A stretch of DNA of 22,420 bases from CAUZJO01 sp963580245 (GTDB taxonomy: Bacteria > Sumerlaeota > Sumerlaeia > MVZB01): NCBI GenBank assembly GCA_963580245.1, contig CAUZJO010000076.1:1-22420 (forward strand), given 5' to 3'. The position numbers and the translations under genes are program-made. The notes beneath the pieces are model-generated. The model searched no databases. It was given only the letters and a program-made list of their open reading frames with translations, and was not told where the DNA came from. Positions within the stretch are counted from its first letter, which is position 1; the number at the start of each line of letters is the position of its first letter. Of the stretch, positions 1-7,945 are shown in pieces.

Positions 1-255
1 CACCCAGGTCGACCGTCGCCCACTGGGGCGGATCGGACTGGGCCGGTTCGAGGAAATCCCGTTGGCGCGCTTTGCCGTTCAGAATGCCGGCGATGTGTTC
101 CCAACCCAGGCGCGCTTCATTGTCCAGACCCGGCAACTTGCCCAGCGTCGCCACTGTGCGCTGACGCGGTCCCCGCGACGTGCGAACCGGCTCCACCAGG
201 GTCCAGTAATGATACGTCTCGCCATTTTTTTTCCGTGATGTCGCCTGAGAAACAT
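1..255 (-). mobile_element. Transposase N-terminal fragment (IS1634-like), frameshifted and cut by the window edge
   Basis: Reading the minus strand from the ATG at 255 gives MFLRRHHGKK. Slipping one base in the A8 run (225-232 on the complement) continues as NGETYHYWTLVEPVRTSRG, then PRQRTVATLGKLPGLDNEAR and onward to the window edge with no stop. This opening (MFLRR, a KNGE-Y-YW-LVE-VRT block, then GPRQRTVATLGKL) is what I know from IS1634-type transposases of the IS4 superfamily. The DDE catalytic part lies beyond position 1. As written, the frames before and after the A run do not join: eight As are present and nine would keep one frame. Either the gene is dead, an A was lost in assembly, or the ribosome slips. 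The family is not known to need slippage so near the start. The terminal inverted repeat was not identified. The family name is from memory of the motif. Confidence 0.65.
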
Positions 256-339
256 GAGCGCGGACCCTCCTGGATCGCGCTCAATTTTGACAACGCGCAA
301 GGCCCGTGGCAAGGGGGTGGTCTGCACTACATGGGCATG

Positions 340-590
340 TCAGAGACGGATTTGAACAAAATCAATCCTCCGTATCGTGCGATCACCCGAAAAATCACCC
401 GTCGGGTGGCTAAACAGCCCGACCTGAAAGTCGAATCCCCATCGGCCGGCTGGCCCAGTTGCTGCAGCCGCCCGTTGTAACTGAACGCGGTGCCCAGCGG
501 CGTCTGCGAAAACGCCGGCGACGGAGCCAGCCACGTCAGTATGACCATGCCAACCAGTGCAAGACGATTCACGTGACGAAAATACAACAT
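340..590 (-). pseudogene. Remnant of a secreted protein with TPLGTAF-Y-GRLQ N-terminus
   Basis: The ATG at 590 has a good ribosome binding site just upstream (GGGAGGGAAG). It opens a signal peptide (MLYFRHVNRLALVGMVIL followed by TWLAPSPAFSQ) and then TPLGTAFSYNGRLQQLGQPA. This mature start is common in planctomycete secreted proteins, which normally continue as a Y/FDFQF-LF strand and are several hundred residues long. Here the frame is lost at a run of four Cs (437-440 on the plus strand). One added base restores FDFQVGLFSHPTG, after which similarity fades and a stop comes at 340. The gene is therefore both frameshifted and cut short. The transposase fragment that begins at 255 suggests that an insertion removed the rest. 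Product function is unknown. Confidence 0.6.
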
Positions 591-1022
591 CGAACTTCCC
601 TCCCCCCCGAATGGTTGCTTTCTCCGAAGCGGCCCGCGCCAGAAGATAGCGCCGGCGACGTCACCGTGAAAATGGAGAAAGCATGAACAAAAGGTTGCAC
701 AACTTGGCTTTGCGTCAACAGGGTGGACCGCCGAATGAGCATCGGGGTGTGATTCAGAAATAGGCGCGCCGCAAGTGACGGGATTGGGGACGAGGTGGAG
801 ATGCCGAGGCGGTTGCGAACTAAAGCAATACGATACAATATGGTCTATCATGTAACAGCGTCGCCGCATCGCATTTCTTGCTCGCGAGCAAGCTATTTCA
901 TTGCAAAGGCCGGGGGAGCACGTTCAATAGAGGTGGCCTCCTCGAAGGGCGGTGTCCCGCCATGAGAGATGGGGTTCGACGTTGCGGGAACCCACGGAAC
1001 CCGGACACCCCCGAAGGAAGGC
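591..1022. other. Gene-free stretch
   Basis: About 430 bases with no convincing coding region. Open frames here are short and on both strands, lack ribosome binding sites and show no familiar motif. The end next to 590 carries the Shine-Dalgarno sequence of the broken secreted-protein gene. No tRNA-like fold or clear terminator was seen. Confidence 0.5.
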
Positions 1023-1859
1023 ATGAACTGGTGGGAACAGGTGCGGACAAGTGATCGCGGACGATCGACATTCCACTTGGCTGATACCCCTGAGCCTGGG
1101 GCGGTTTTGGGTTACGATTCTGTGGGTCGTGATGCTCGGCGTTGGACTGGCGGGCTGGGAGTAGGGCGAGCGGCGGTTGCGCGTCACGGCCGCCGACCAA
1201 ACCCTGGTCATGCTGCCCGAATCCGAGCTGGACCTCGGCGAGCGTGAAGAGCGGCGGCGGCGGATGATGGGCGAGCCGGGCGTGGGCGACGCGCGTTGGG
1301 TGGCACCCGCGGACCTGGTGCGCCAGCTCGTGCGGCGCAATCCCGAGCCGGGCTGGCGCGAGCTATTGCCCGAGGACCGGGCCTGGCTGCCGTGGGTGCT
1401 TGAGGTGCGGCCCATTGACCCATTGGGCGGATCCCCTGGCAATCGTCTCGTTCATCGCCCGGCGCAAACAGGAGGGCGGTTGGCCGTTGGCACTGTGGGA
1501 CGCCGAGCGCATCGGGCGCTTGCGTGATGCCCGGCGTCCGCTGCGGGTCGGGATGGGGTTGTGGCTGGCGCTGGGGGCGTTGGCGGGGGGGGGCGGCGTT
1601 GGCGCGATATCCTTGGCCGGCGAGCGCCGGCGTGGCGTTGATCGCGTGGAGCATCCTGTTTGGGGTGGCGGGGCCCGGAGCGGTGTGGGCGGCCTTGCGA
1701 CTGGCGGGGGCGAATCCCGATCCTCGGAGTCTGATGGTGGCACTGGGCACCGGATTCGTCCTTGCGGGCGTCGTGGGTCCCGTGATAAGAAAACGATGTA
1801 AGCGAGAAGCACCCCTACACCGCGGCCGAGAGCGAAGATGCAAGAGACGGGTAAAGTGA
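1023..1859 (+). pseudogene. Decayed membrane-protein gene, coding signal spread over three frames
   Basis: A good ribosome binding site (GAAGGAAGG) precedes ATG 1023 (MNWWEQVRTSD). After a shift near 1060-1075 the next frame gives a hydrophobic helix (FWVTILWVVMLGVGLAGWE), then an in-frame TAG at 1162-1164. The same frame continues as RRLRVTAADQTLVMLPESEL and a charged soluble part to about 1420. Dropping one G at 1429-1430 leads into DPLAIVSFIARRKQEGGW and a helix (VGMGLWLALGALAGG). Dropping one G from the G9 run (1585-1593) leads to two more helices (SAGVALIAWSILFGVAGPGA; SLMVALGTGFVLAGVVGPVI). The whole reads as one protein of roughly 270 residues with a helix near each end. I do not recognise the family. 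Four lesions in one gene argue for real decay rather than sequencing error alone. The exact 3' end is uncertain and overlaps the start of the next gene. Confidence 0.5.
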
Positions 1860-2272
1860 TCGTCCAGACCGACGCGGCCCCGGTGCCGATCGGCCCTTAC
1901 TCGCAGGCCGTCAAGGCCGGCGACCTGGTCTTTGTCGCGGGCCAGTTGGGTATCGATCCCGCCTCGGGCGAGCTGGCCGCGGCCGACGCGGCCGGCCAGA
2001 CGCGGCGGATCATGGAGAACATCCAGGCGATCCTCGAGATGGCCGGCTCGGGCCTGGGCCGGATCGTCAAGACCACCATCTTCGTCGTCGACCTGCGTGA
2101 TTTCGGCGAGATCAACAAAGTCTACGCCGAGTTTTTCCCCTTCGAGCAGCCCGCCCGATCGACCGTCCAGGTCGCCGCCTTGCCCATGGGCGGCCGGGTC
2201 GAGATCGAGGCCGTCGCGGTCCTCACCCAGTCCGCCGGGGTGCCCGCCGGTGGGGGACTGGGCGGGTATTAG
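1838..2272 (+). CDS. ridA: RidA/YjgF/YER057c-family imine deaminase
   Basis: A 144-residue cytoplasmic protein of the Rid family. These trimeric enzymes hydrolyse reactive enamine/imine intermediates, such as 2-aminoacrylate released by PLP enzymes, to the keto acid and ammonia. Seen in the sequence: the signature PIGPYSQAV (residues 17-25), VFVAGQLGIDP (31-41), and PARSTVQVAALP (105-116), whose Arg107 matches the substrate carboxylate-binding arginine (Arg105 in E. coli RidA). VEIEAVAVL follows, with Glu122 at the correct spacing of 15 residues. The family is usually about 128 residues; here a Gly-rich tail (GVPAGGGLGGY) extends the C-terminus. The ATG is preceded only by a weak GAGAGCGAAG, but the start fits the family alignment. 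The glycosyltransferase begins 15 bases downstream, so the two may be co-transcribed, though no functional link is evident. Confidence 0.92.
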   Translation: MQETGKVIVQTDAAPVPIGPYSQAVKAGDLVFVAGQLGIDPASGELAAADAAGQTRRIMENIQAILEMAGSGLGRIVKTTIFVVDLRDFGEINKVYAEFFPFEQPARSTVQVAALPMGGRVEIEAVAVLTQSAGVPAGGGLGGY

Positions 2273-2287
2273 GGGTCTGGTCACGCG

Positions 2288-2968
2288 GTGAAGCTCTCGG
2301 TCATTGTCCCCGTCTACAACGAACGTCGCACCATCAGCTTGATCCTCGATAAAGTGCGCGCCGTCACGATCGAGAAGGAGATCATCATCGTTGACGGGGC
2401 CAGCGTCGACGGGACGGCCGAATTGCTCGCCCAGGAAGAGTCGCGTCCCGACACGACCGTCATCCATGAACCCCGGCGCCGGGGACGCGGCCGGGCGATC
2501 AAGGAGGGCCTCAAGGTCGCCCGTGGCGAGTTCGTCATCTTTCAGGACGCCGACCTCGAATTGGACCCGGCCGACTACCCCGCCCTCATGGCCCCGCTCG
2601 AAGCCGGTGAATGCGACATCGTGTTCGGTTCGCGCTTCCTGGCCGGCCGGCCGATGATGACCTTTCTCCAATACTGGGGCAATCGGGTCATCACGGCGTC
2701 TGTCAATCTACTCTATCGCGTCAAGCTGACCGACGTGGAGACGTGCTACCAGGTCTTCCGGCGCGGGGCGTTGGAGGGGATCACGCTCGAGAACAACGAC
2801 TTCGCGTTCACGGTCGAGCTGGCGGTCAAGCTGATCAAGGCCGGCCACGCGATCAGGGAGATTCCGATCCGTTACATCCCGCGAGGGCGGCTCGAGGGCA
2901 AGAAGATTTACTGGGCCGATGGCTTCATCTCGCTATGGACGCTGATCAAGTGGCGCTTTAAGCGTTGA
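2288..2968 (+). CDS. Glycosyltransferase family 2 (polyprenyl-phosphate sugar transferase type)
   Basis: A 226-residue single-domain GT-A fold enzyme that begins at GTG. The N-terminal strand KLSVIVPVYNERRTI is typical of GT2. The nucleotide-binding VDGASVDGT (35-43) stands where VDDGSTDGT is usual, and QDADLELDP (86-94) carries the metal-binding DAD. GSRFLAGR (114-121) and TDVETCYQVFRR (148-159) match the acceptor region of dolichol- or undecaprenyl-phosphate mannosyl/glucosyltransferases, followed by IPIRYIPRGRLEGKKI. There is no C-terminal membrane anchor, so it resembles short soluble DPM1-like enzymes that move a sugar from a nucleotide donor to a lipid phosphate at the cytoplasmic face. 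The donor sugar cannot be told from sequence. It follows the RidA gene by 15 bases and ends shortly before a hairpin array that could stop transcription. Confidence 0.88.
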   Translation: MKLSVIVPVYNERRTISLILDKVRAVTIEKEIIIVDGASVDGTAELLAQEESRPDTTVIHEPRRRGRGRAIKEGLKVARGEFVIFQDADLELDPADYPALMAPLEAGECDIVFGSRFLAGRPMMTFLQYWGNRVITASVNLLYRVKLTDVETCYQVFRRGALEGITLENNDFAFTVELAVKLIKAGHAIREIPIRYIPRGRLEGKKIYWADGFISLWTLIKWRFKR

Positions 2969-2990
2969 TGGGCCGCATCACGTAATTGTT

Positions 2991-3086
2991 CAACCCTTTC
3001 AGGGTTGTCGCGATTTTGGGACCGTGAACCGTGGGTTGACACCCACGGCTAATCACATGCTCGACCCCTGCGGGGTCGAGCATGTG
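2991..3086. repeat. Intergenic array of three perfect hairpins
   Basis: Three stem-loops follow one another. First is CAACCCT-TTC-AGGGTTG (2991-3007, 7 bp). Second is CCGTGGGT-TGAC-ACCCACGG (3029-3048, 8 bp). Third is a 15-bp perfect stem with a TGC loop (3054-3086; arms contain ATGCTCGACCCC and its complement). The GTGGGTTGACACCCAC-type element is of a kind I associate with dispersed repeats in planctomycete genomes. None is followed by a T-run, so they are not classical terminators, but they lie between two plus-strand genes and could end or stabilise the upstream message. Confidence 0.7.
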
Positions 3087-3246
3087 GACAGATTCGGTTT
3101 GTGCCCCCGGCCGGCAGGGATGCATCTCGCGGATCCGTAAGATGCACCCGCACCGACGCCGGTGGCTTGCTATCCGTTGCAAGTTGGCTGATGAGTGGCT
3201 AGGCTGAGCCACGCCAACGAATCGGAATCAAAAGGAGCGCAAGAAC

Positions 3247-3483
3247 ATGACCGAACCGACGATCCCTCAAAAATCCCCTTACGTGCTCGAGGAAAAGCCC
3301 GGCAAGCGATTCTGGTGCGCCTGCGGCCGTTCGGCCAATCAGCCTTTCTGCGACGGTTCGCACAAGGGCACCGACATCACGCCGATCGCCGTCGAGATCG
3401 ACCAGGCCAAACGGGTGGCCTGGTGCGGCTGCAAGCAATCGGGAAACAAACCCTACTGCGATGGTGCCCATCGCGACCTCTAG
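3247..3483 (+). CDS. Double CDGSH-type iron-sulfur protein
   Basis: A 78-residue protein with two complete CDGSH motifs (C-X-C-X2-S-X3-P-X-C-D-G-X-H). The first is C24, C26, S29, P33, C35 and H39; the second is C60, C62, S65, P69, C71 and H75. Each should hold one 2Fe-2S cluster through three Cys and one His. The tandem arrangement in one small chain without a membrane helix matches the bacterial/CISD3-like monomeric class, thought to act in cluster or electron transfer; the partner is unknown. An AAAGGAG ribosome binding site lies 10 bases upstream of the ATG. Its stop codon is part of a CTAG palindrome that also supplies the stop of the opposing gene. A hairpin array separates it from the upstream genes, so it is probably transcribed on its own. 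Confidence 0.92.
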   Translation: MTEPTIPQKSPYVLEEKPGKRFWCACGRSANQPFCDGSHKGTDITPIAVEIDQAKRVAWCGCKQSGNKPYCDGAHRDL

Positions 3484-5210
3484 GCGGCGGGAACCGACAG
3501 TCCCAGTTTGGAGAGTTCGGCCTTGAGGTCCAGCCCATTCCCGGCCGCGCGGATGGCGCCGTCTTTGTCGATGATCACCTGATAGGGGAGGGGTTGTTTG
3601 AAGCTGAATGAGTTCTTCTTCGGGTCGAGTCGGCCGTGGCGCAGGGCGTCGAGTTCGGGGTGATCTTCCAGGTATCCTTCCCAGCTCTCATGGACCGCGT
3701 CGATGTTCACGGCGAGGAACACTAAACCATCAAGGCCGCTCGTGCGGTTGGCCAGTGCGTTGACCTCGGGGAGTTGTCGGCGGCAAGGCACGCACCAGGT
3801 CGCCCACACGTCGATGACGACCGTCTTGCCCTGAAGTTCGGAGAGGCACCCCTCGGACCCGTCCGACCAACGCAGGGCGAGGTCCTCGATCATCGCCTTT
3901 GGTTGGTCCGAGACCTTCTTCCGTCCGTCAGCCATAACCACGTGAACGGCGTCCGTATGCACGAAAGCATCTTTCGTTACATATCTCGAAATGTAGGTTC
4001 CATCCCGTTTCTTGTGCATCAGGGCATACTGGTGTTTGGGATCGACGTCGACGAACTTGAACATCCCACGCTCGTCGGTTTCTTGGGCGGAATAATACAG
4101 ATCAAAACTTAGTTCCCCCTCCTGGGGAATCAAGATGACCAATTTTCGTTTGAGCGGCTTTCCCTTTGAATCGATGATCTGACCCTCAACCGATACGTCT
4201 CCGGGTTCCACCGTCGTATCGATCGTGGGGAATTCTTGTTTGAACCTGTTGACGACGCCCGGCTTGATCACGATGTCCCGGTAATCGCGCAGAAAAGGCT
4301 GGTGCATACCTGCCGGGGACTGCTGCAGCTGCGCGCTGATCTGGTATTTTCCGCCCGCGATCCCTTTAATACGAACAACTCCCGGTTTCTTGATCTCGCG
4401 ATTGCCGCCCCAACTGAGATTCGTCTCCCGCTCGCCGTCGGTATAGGATTTCAGCAGAAAAACGCTCGCGGGAAGCGAGAGGATGCCGTCTGGAATATCC
4501 CGCATGTCGTACTCGAACACAGCCAGCATCCCCGGGGCGAAACGACACGTCAAGCCATCGCGGGCCACGAACGGTTCAGACAAAAAGCCGTACATCACCT
4601 TCTTGCGCGTCGGCCACCCCACCACGTAGGATTCACCTTCGAGCAGGCGAACGCTCCATCGTCCCTTCTCCAAGGGGCGTAGGTTGTGTAAGCACCGCCG
4701 GAGGCCTTCTTGTGCATCGCCGCGAAGCTGTATTCTTGCGGCGCGATCTTCGGTTTGCCGCGCACGGTCTCCCCTTCCAGTTTCAGAAAGACTTCGACCG
4801 TTGGGTGCAGCTCCAGCACGCGGGGCGGCGTTGTGTTCGGTGCCCAGACGTATTTTCCGGCCATCTCATCGCTGAAGAGGAACAGTCTATACTTGTACGA
4901 ACCGGTCGATAGCTTCCCCTCGGGATTGAGCGAACCCGGCTTGAGCGAAACAAGCAACATTCCTTGGTCGTCGCTCGGGCCGATGCGCGTGAAATCAACA
5001 TCCGCAAACCAATCCTCGCCCGAGACGCGCCAGGTCTTCAGAACGCAAGTGCCCCCTTCGGCCGGTCCTCCTTGCGCATCGTGAAGCCTGATCGAGTGAA
5101 CGGTTGGGTCTTCGGTTTCCTCGCCCGCCCGCCGCTTCCCCACCGAGCGCCGCCGCCATGGCCGCGATAAGGCCAAACAAGCGACCGAACCGAGGGAGGC
5201 TGCATACCAT
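3480..5210 (-). pseudogene. Secreted TlpA-like thioredoxin-fold protein with two frameshifts
   Basis: One gene in three pieces. ATG 5210 has a strong AAAGGAG site and opens a signal peptide (MVCSLPRFGRLFGLIAAMAA then ALGGEAAG). A tandem GGGC duplication (5123-5130 on the complement) breaks the frame; removing one copy joins it exactly to EETEDPTVHSIRLHDAQGG. A second break lies at a run of four (4674-4677), where one added base gives TTYAPLEKGRWSVRLLEGES. The repaired product is about 575 residues: an exported protein with long beta-rich, carboxypeptidase-regulatory-like segments, including two related stretches with an MHKK motif (FAAMHKKASGGAYTTY and YALMHKKRDGTYISRY). A C-terminal TlpA/AhpC-type thioredoxin domain follows, with VIDVWATWCVPCRRQLPEVN (active-site CVPC). 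That domain would reduce or exchange disulfides outside the cytoplasm. The C-terminal 397-residue part could still be translated alone but would lack an export signal. Either a true pseudogene or two assembly indels. Confidence 0.75.
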
Positions 5211-5310
5211 TGTTTTACTCCTTTGACTCACCGAAGATTTGAAAACGGACGACATCGTCGCATCCGAGCGGTTCCGCGCTCGGGGTGGTCGCTCGCAAAT
5301 CCCAAACGAC

Positions 5311-6876
5311 TTATAGATCACCCGATAAACCATACCGGAAATGCCAATAATCGATGAGCAATTGTTGGAACGTCGAGGCACCGGAGCCGGAGAAAAAACT
5401 GAAGGCGTTTTCGCCGAATACGCCGATTTCGAAACCCGCATCATACACCGGCGTGAGATGCCATGGGTCGGTCGGCTTGGCGCGCACGCCCATCTGGAAC
5501 CGGCGGTTGTCGATCATCCGGATCAACATGTAAAGTGGCTTGGCCGCCAAGATCTCTTGCGGCACGGGCTCGGTAAAGTTTGGCCCGAAATTCGGGTTGA
5601 GGTTGACCTTCTTCACGCCGAACGCCGAGGTCATGCTGTTGCCGGTGTTGCCGGCTTGGATGCCTTCGCCTGGGTTATTGCACACGCCCGGTCGCCATCC
5701 CCCCCGTCGGCCTCCCGCCTTGTCGAAAACCGTCCAGTTCATGTGGAAGTCCCACGGCACGGAGTCGTCGGGCGCGATGAACGCGGTTTCGATCTCCCAC
5801 GGCGGCGGGTACCGGTCAAACCCAAAGTGAGACCCCTCTGAAACACTTCCCCCGGTGTAGTTGTTGACCCCCCGCAGCGTCATCGTCAGGTAGCCCGGAT
5901 GCGACCATGTCTCGGCCGACAGGCCATGGACCTCGGTCTGGAAAAGCCCCATGTAGCCCGGGATGTTAAAGTCCCGCGACATGCACTCGATGGAGGGAAA
6001 CGGCGGGGCATAGCGAAAATCGGCGTAATCGACGTAGAACTCGGTGCCCGCCGGCGTCGGCTCGCTGCCGGGGAACGTCCGCTGGATCCAGTCCGAGCCG
6101 GCGACGATCGGCCCGATTTCCCAGATCCCCGTGATCGCTCCCCATTGCGACAGGTCCACATTTCTCTGCAACACGGCGTGGTCGGGAGAAAACCGCGTGC
6201 CGAACGATAACCACGACGGGCTGATGATGCGCAGCCGTAGGAAACCGTCGGTGTTGGCCGGACCGCCGATTTGTTGGCTGTCGCCGACGGCGCGCGTTGG
6301 AATCTCCCAGTCGCCGGTGAGGACGCCGGCGGGGTCGAGATCTCCTTGTCCCCAGACCAGCATCCGCTCGGTGCCCGAAGGCTTGAGGTCGTTCGAACTG
6401 AACCGTGATCCCAGGTGAACGATAAACAACTGGAACGAGCGCGCGTCGGGCGGAGGTTGGCTGGTGTCTTCGGGCCAGGTGGCCGGGTCCGAAAACGTCA
6501 CAACCACGTTGAGTCCGATGGCCGCGTTCACTTTACGCAAAGAAGCCTTGGTCCAGAATGAATGCAACACGTCGACCTCGAACTCCCACGCGGGTGGAAA
6601 CTCGCTCAATCGAATCGGCCGATCCAGCGATAGTTTTAGGTCCTCTCCGGCCCCGGTGTGACGGATCGTCAGCAGACCCGGGTGCTCCTCCAGCGAGACC
6701 CAATGCACGTCCCCCGGCGACACCCGCCAAGGCCCCATGCCGTCCTCGGGCCTGAAATGATTGGAGAATTGCCTGATATCGCGATCGGGGTCAATTCCCG
6801 TCCGCGACCAAGCATTCCCCGGTATTGTAACGGATATGGCGGTCAGCCAGATGAGGCAACGACTTGTGAAACGCAT
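5311..6876 (-). CDS. Secreted protein of two homologous beta-rich halves, function unknown
   Basis: A 521-residue protein with a signal peptide (MRFTSRCLIWLTAISVTIPG, cleavage likely after NAWS). The ATG follows an AAAAGGAG site. I do not recognise the family. The two halves match each other: HWVSLEEHPGLLTIRHTG (58-75) with ETWSHPGYLTMTL (322-334), EFPPAWEFEVDV (92-103) with RYPPPWEIETAF (355-366), and EFYVDYADFRYA (279-290) with QLLIDYWHFRYG (506-517). The tandem duplication and strand-rich pattern suggest two concanavalin-like beta-sandwiches, as in exported carbohydrate-binding or lyase-like proteins, but no catalytic motif can be named. It lies 52 bases downstream of hprK and 100 bases upstream of the TlpA-like gene, all on one strand. 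Co-transcription is possible but not shown. Confidence 0.75.
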   Translation of the reverse strand: MRFTSRCLIWLTAISVTIPGNAWSRTGIDPDRDIRQFSNHFRPEDGMGPWRVSPGDVHWVSLEEHPGLLTIRHTGAGEDLKLSLDRPIRLSEFPPAWEFEVDVLHSFWTKASLRKVNAAIGLNVVVTFSDPATWPEDTSQPPPDARSFQLFIVHLGSRFSSNDLKPSGTERMLVWGQGDLDPAGVLTGDWEIPTRAVGDSQQIGGPANTDGFLRLRIISPSWLSFGTRFSPDHAVLQRNVDLSQWGAITGIWEIGPIVAGSDWIQRTFPGSEPTPAGTEFYVDYADFRYAPPFPSIECMSRDFNIPGYMGLFQTEVHGLSAETWSHPGYLTMTLRGVNNYTGGSVSEGSHFGFDRYPPPWEIETAFIAPDDSVPWDFHMNWTVFDKAGGRRGGWRPGVCNNPGEGIQAGNTGNSMTSAFGVKKVNLNPNFGPNFTEPVPQEILAAKPLYMLIRMIDNRRFQMGVRAKPTDPWHLTPVYDAGFEIGVFGENAFSFFSGSGASTFQQLLIDYWHFRYGLSGDL

Positions 6877-6928
6877 GTGACTCCCATTCTCCTTTTAAAA
6901 AATGTCGAGCAAGACCGCGAACCACGAT

Positions 6929-7945
6929 TCATTGGCCCCGGGCCCGGTGGAGGCGGTCCAAGATGGAGGGGCGGGAGTGCTCCAAGGTGTTCTTGCCGCG
7001 GATGGTCTGGATGATGTGTTCGTCGAACTCGCGGGCGACGTTGATGCCCTGGTCCTTGAGCCTCTGGGTCAGGGCGACCACCTCGATCAGCATGGCGATG
7101 TTGCGGCCCGGCTGGACGGGCAGGACATATTCGGTCACGTGGCAATCGAACATTTTCGAGTCCCGCTCCGACAGACCCAGCCGCTCGTACTCCTTCTTGG
7201 GGTTCCAGTGTTCCAGCGTGATCCGCAGCGAGACGGGCGCCTCCAGGCGGATGGCCTGGACGCCGAAGAGCAACTCCACGTCGATGATCCCAATCCCGCG
7301 AATCTCCATGTGATAGCCGATGTTGGGGGGCGTTTCGGCCGTGAGCTGATTGCGCCCGACCCTGCGGATGATCACCACGTCGTCGGCGATCAGGCGATGG
7401 CCGCGCTTGATCAATTCGAGCCCGCACTCGCTCTTGCCCACCCCGCTGGTGCCTTGGATCATCACGCCCATCCCGAACACGTCGACCATCACCCCGTGGA
7501 CCGTCCAGCACGGAGCCAGCCGCCGCTCCAGGTAGTGGGCCAGCTCGGCCTGGAACGAGGAGGTGGCGTAGCCGGTGCGCAACAGGGGGATCGAGCGCTC
7601 CCGGCAGTTCGTCAAGAGTTCCTCGCAGACCTCCAACCCGGTGGTTACCAGCACGCAGGGGACGGGAAAGGACAAGGTGTGCGCGATCGCGCGGGCCCTG
7701 GACTGCGGCTGCAGGCTGGCCAGGAAACGCGTCTCGGTCAGACCGATCAGTTGCACCCGCTCGGCCGAGAAGACATCGTAATATCCGGCCAGCGCGAGCC
7801 CCGGCCGGTTCAGTTCGGGCGTCTCGATGACGCTTTCCAAACCTCCTTCGCCCGTCAACAACTCCAACGCCCATTCGTCTTTCCACGTCTCCAGGAATTC
7901 CTTCACGGTCAGTGGTTTGTTCAGGTCGGCGAGCGATCGAAGCAT
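6929..7945 (-). CDS. hprK: HPr kinase/phosphorylase
   Basis: A 338-residue cytoplasmic enzyme that in Firmicutes phosphorylates Ser46 of HPr with ATP or PPi and reverses the reaction, controlling carbon catabolite repression. Seen: the N-terminal HprK domain (to about 130); HGVMVDVFGMGVMIQGTSGV (150-169) with Walker A GTSGVGKSE (165-173); HRLIADDVVII (183-193) with the two catalytic-site Asp; the family signature MEIRGIGIIDVE (213-224); and VQPGRNIAMLIEVVA near the C-terminus. The length is slightly above the usual 310-320. The start lacks a clear Shine-Dalgarno. No ptsH, ptsI or ptsN is nearby. In Gram-negative and PVC bacteria HprK commonly occurs with an incomplete PTS, where the target and output are less clear. 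Confidence 0.95.
   Translation of the reverse strand: MLRSLADLNKPLTVKEFLETWKDEWALELLTGEGGLESVIETPELNRPGLALAGYYDVFSAERVQLIGLTETRFLASLQPQSRARAIAHTLSFPVPCVLVTTGLEVCEELLTNCRERSIPLLRTGYATSSFQAELAHYLERRLAPCWTVHGVMVDVFGMGVMIQGTSGVGKSECGLELIKRGHRLIADDVVIIRRVGRNQLTAETPPNIGYHMEIRGIGIIDVELLFGVQAIRLEAPVSLRITLEHWNPKKEYERLGLSERDSKMFDCHVTEYVLPVQPGRNIAMLIEVVALTQRLKDQGINVAREFDEHIIQTIRGKNTLEHSRPSILDRLHRARGQ

Noticed and set aside
225..232. Programmed frameshifting in the transposase
   Set aside because: An A8 run can slip, but it lies within the first dozen codons, where no IS family I know uses it; a lost A is simpler.
1208..2671. Long minus-strand open frame opposite the pseudogene, RidA and glycosyltransferase genes
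   Set aside because: Low-complexity Pro/Arg/Asp/Gly composition typical of antisense reading in GC-rich DNA; the plus-strand genes have clear family motifs.
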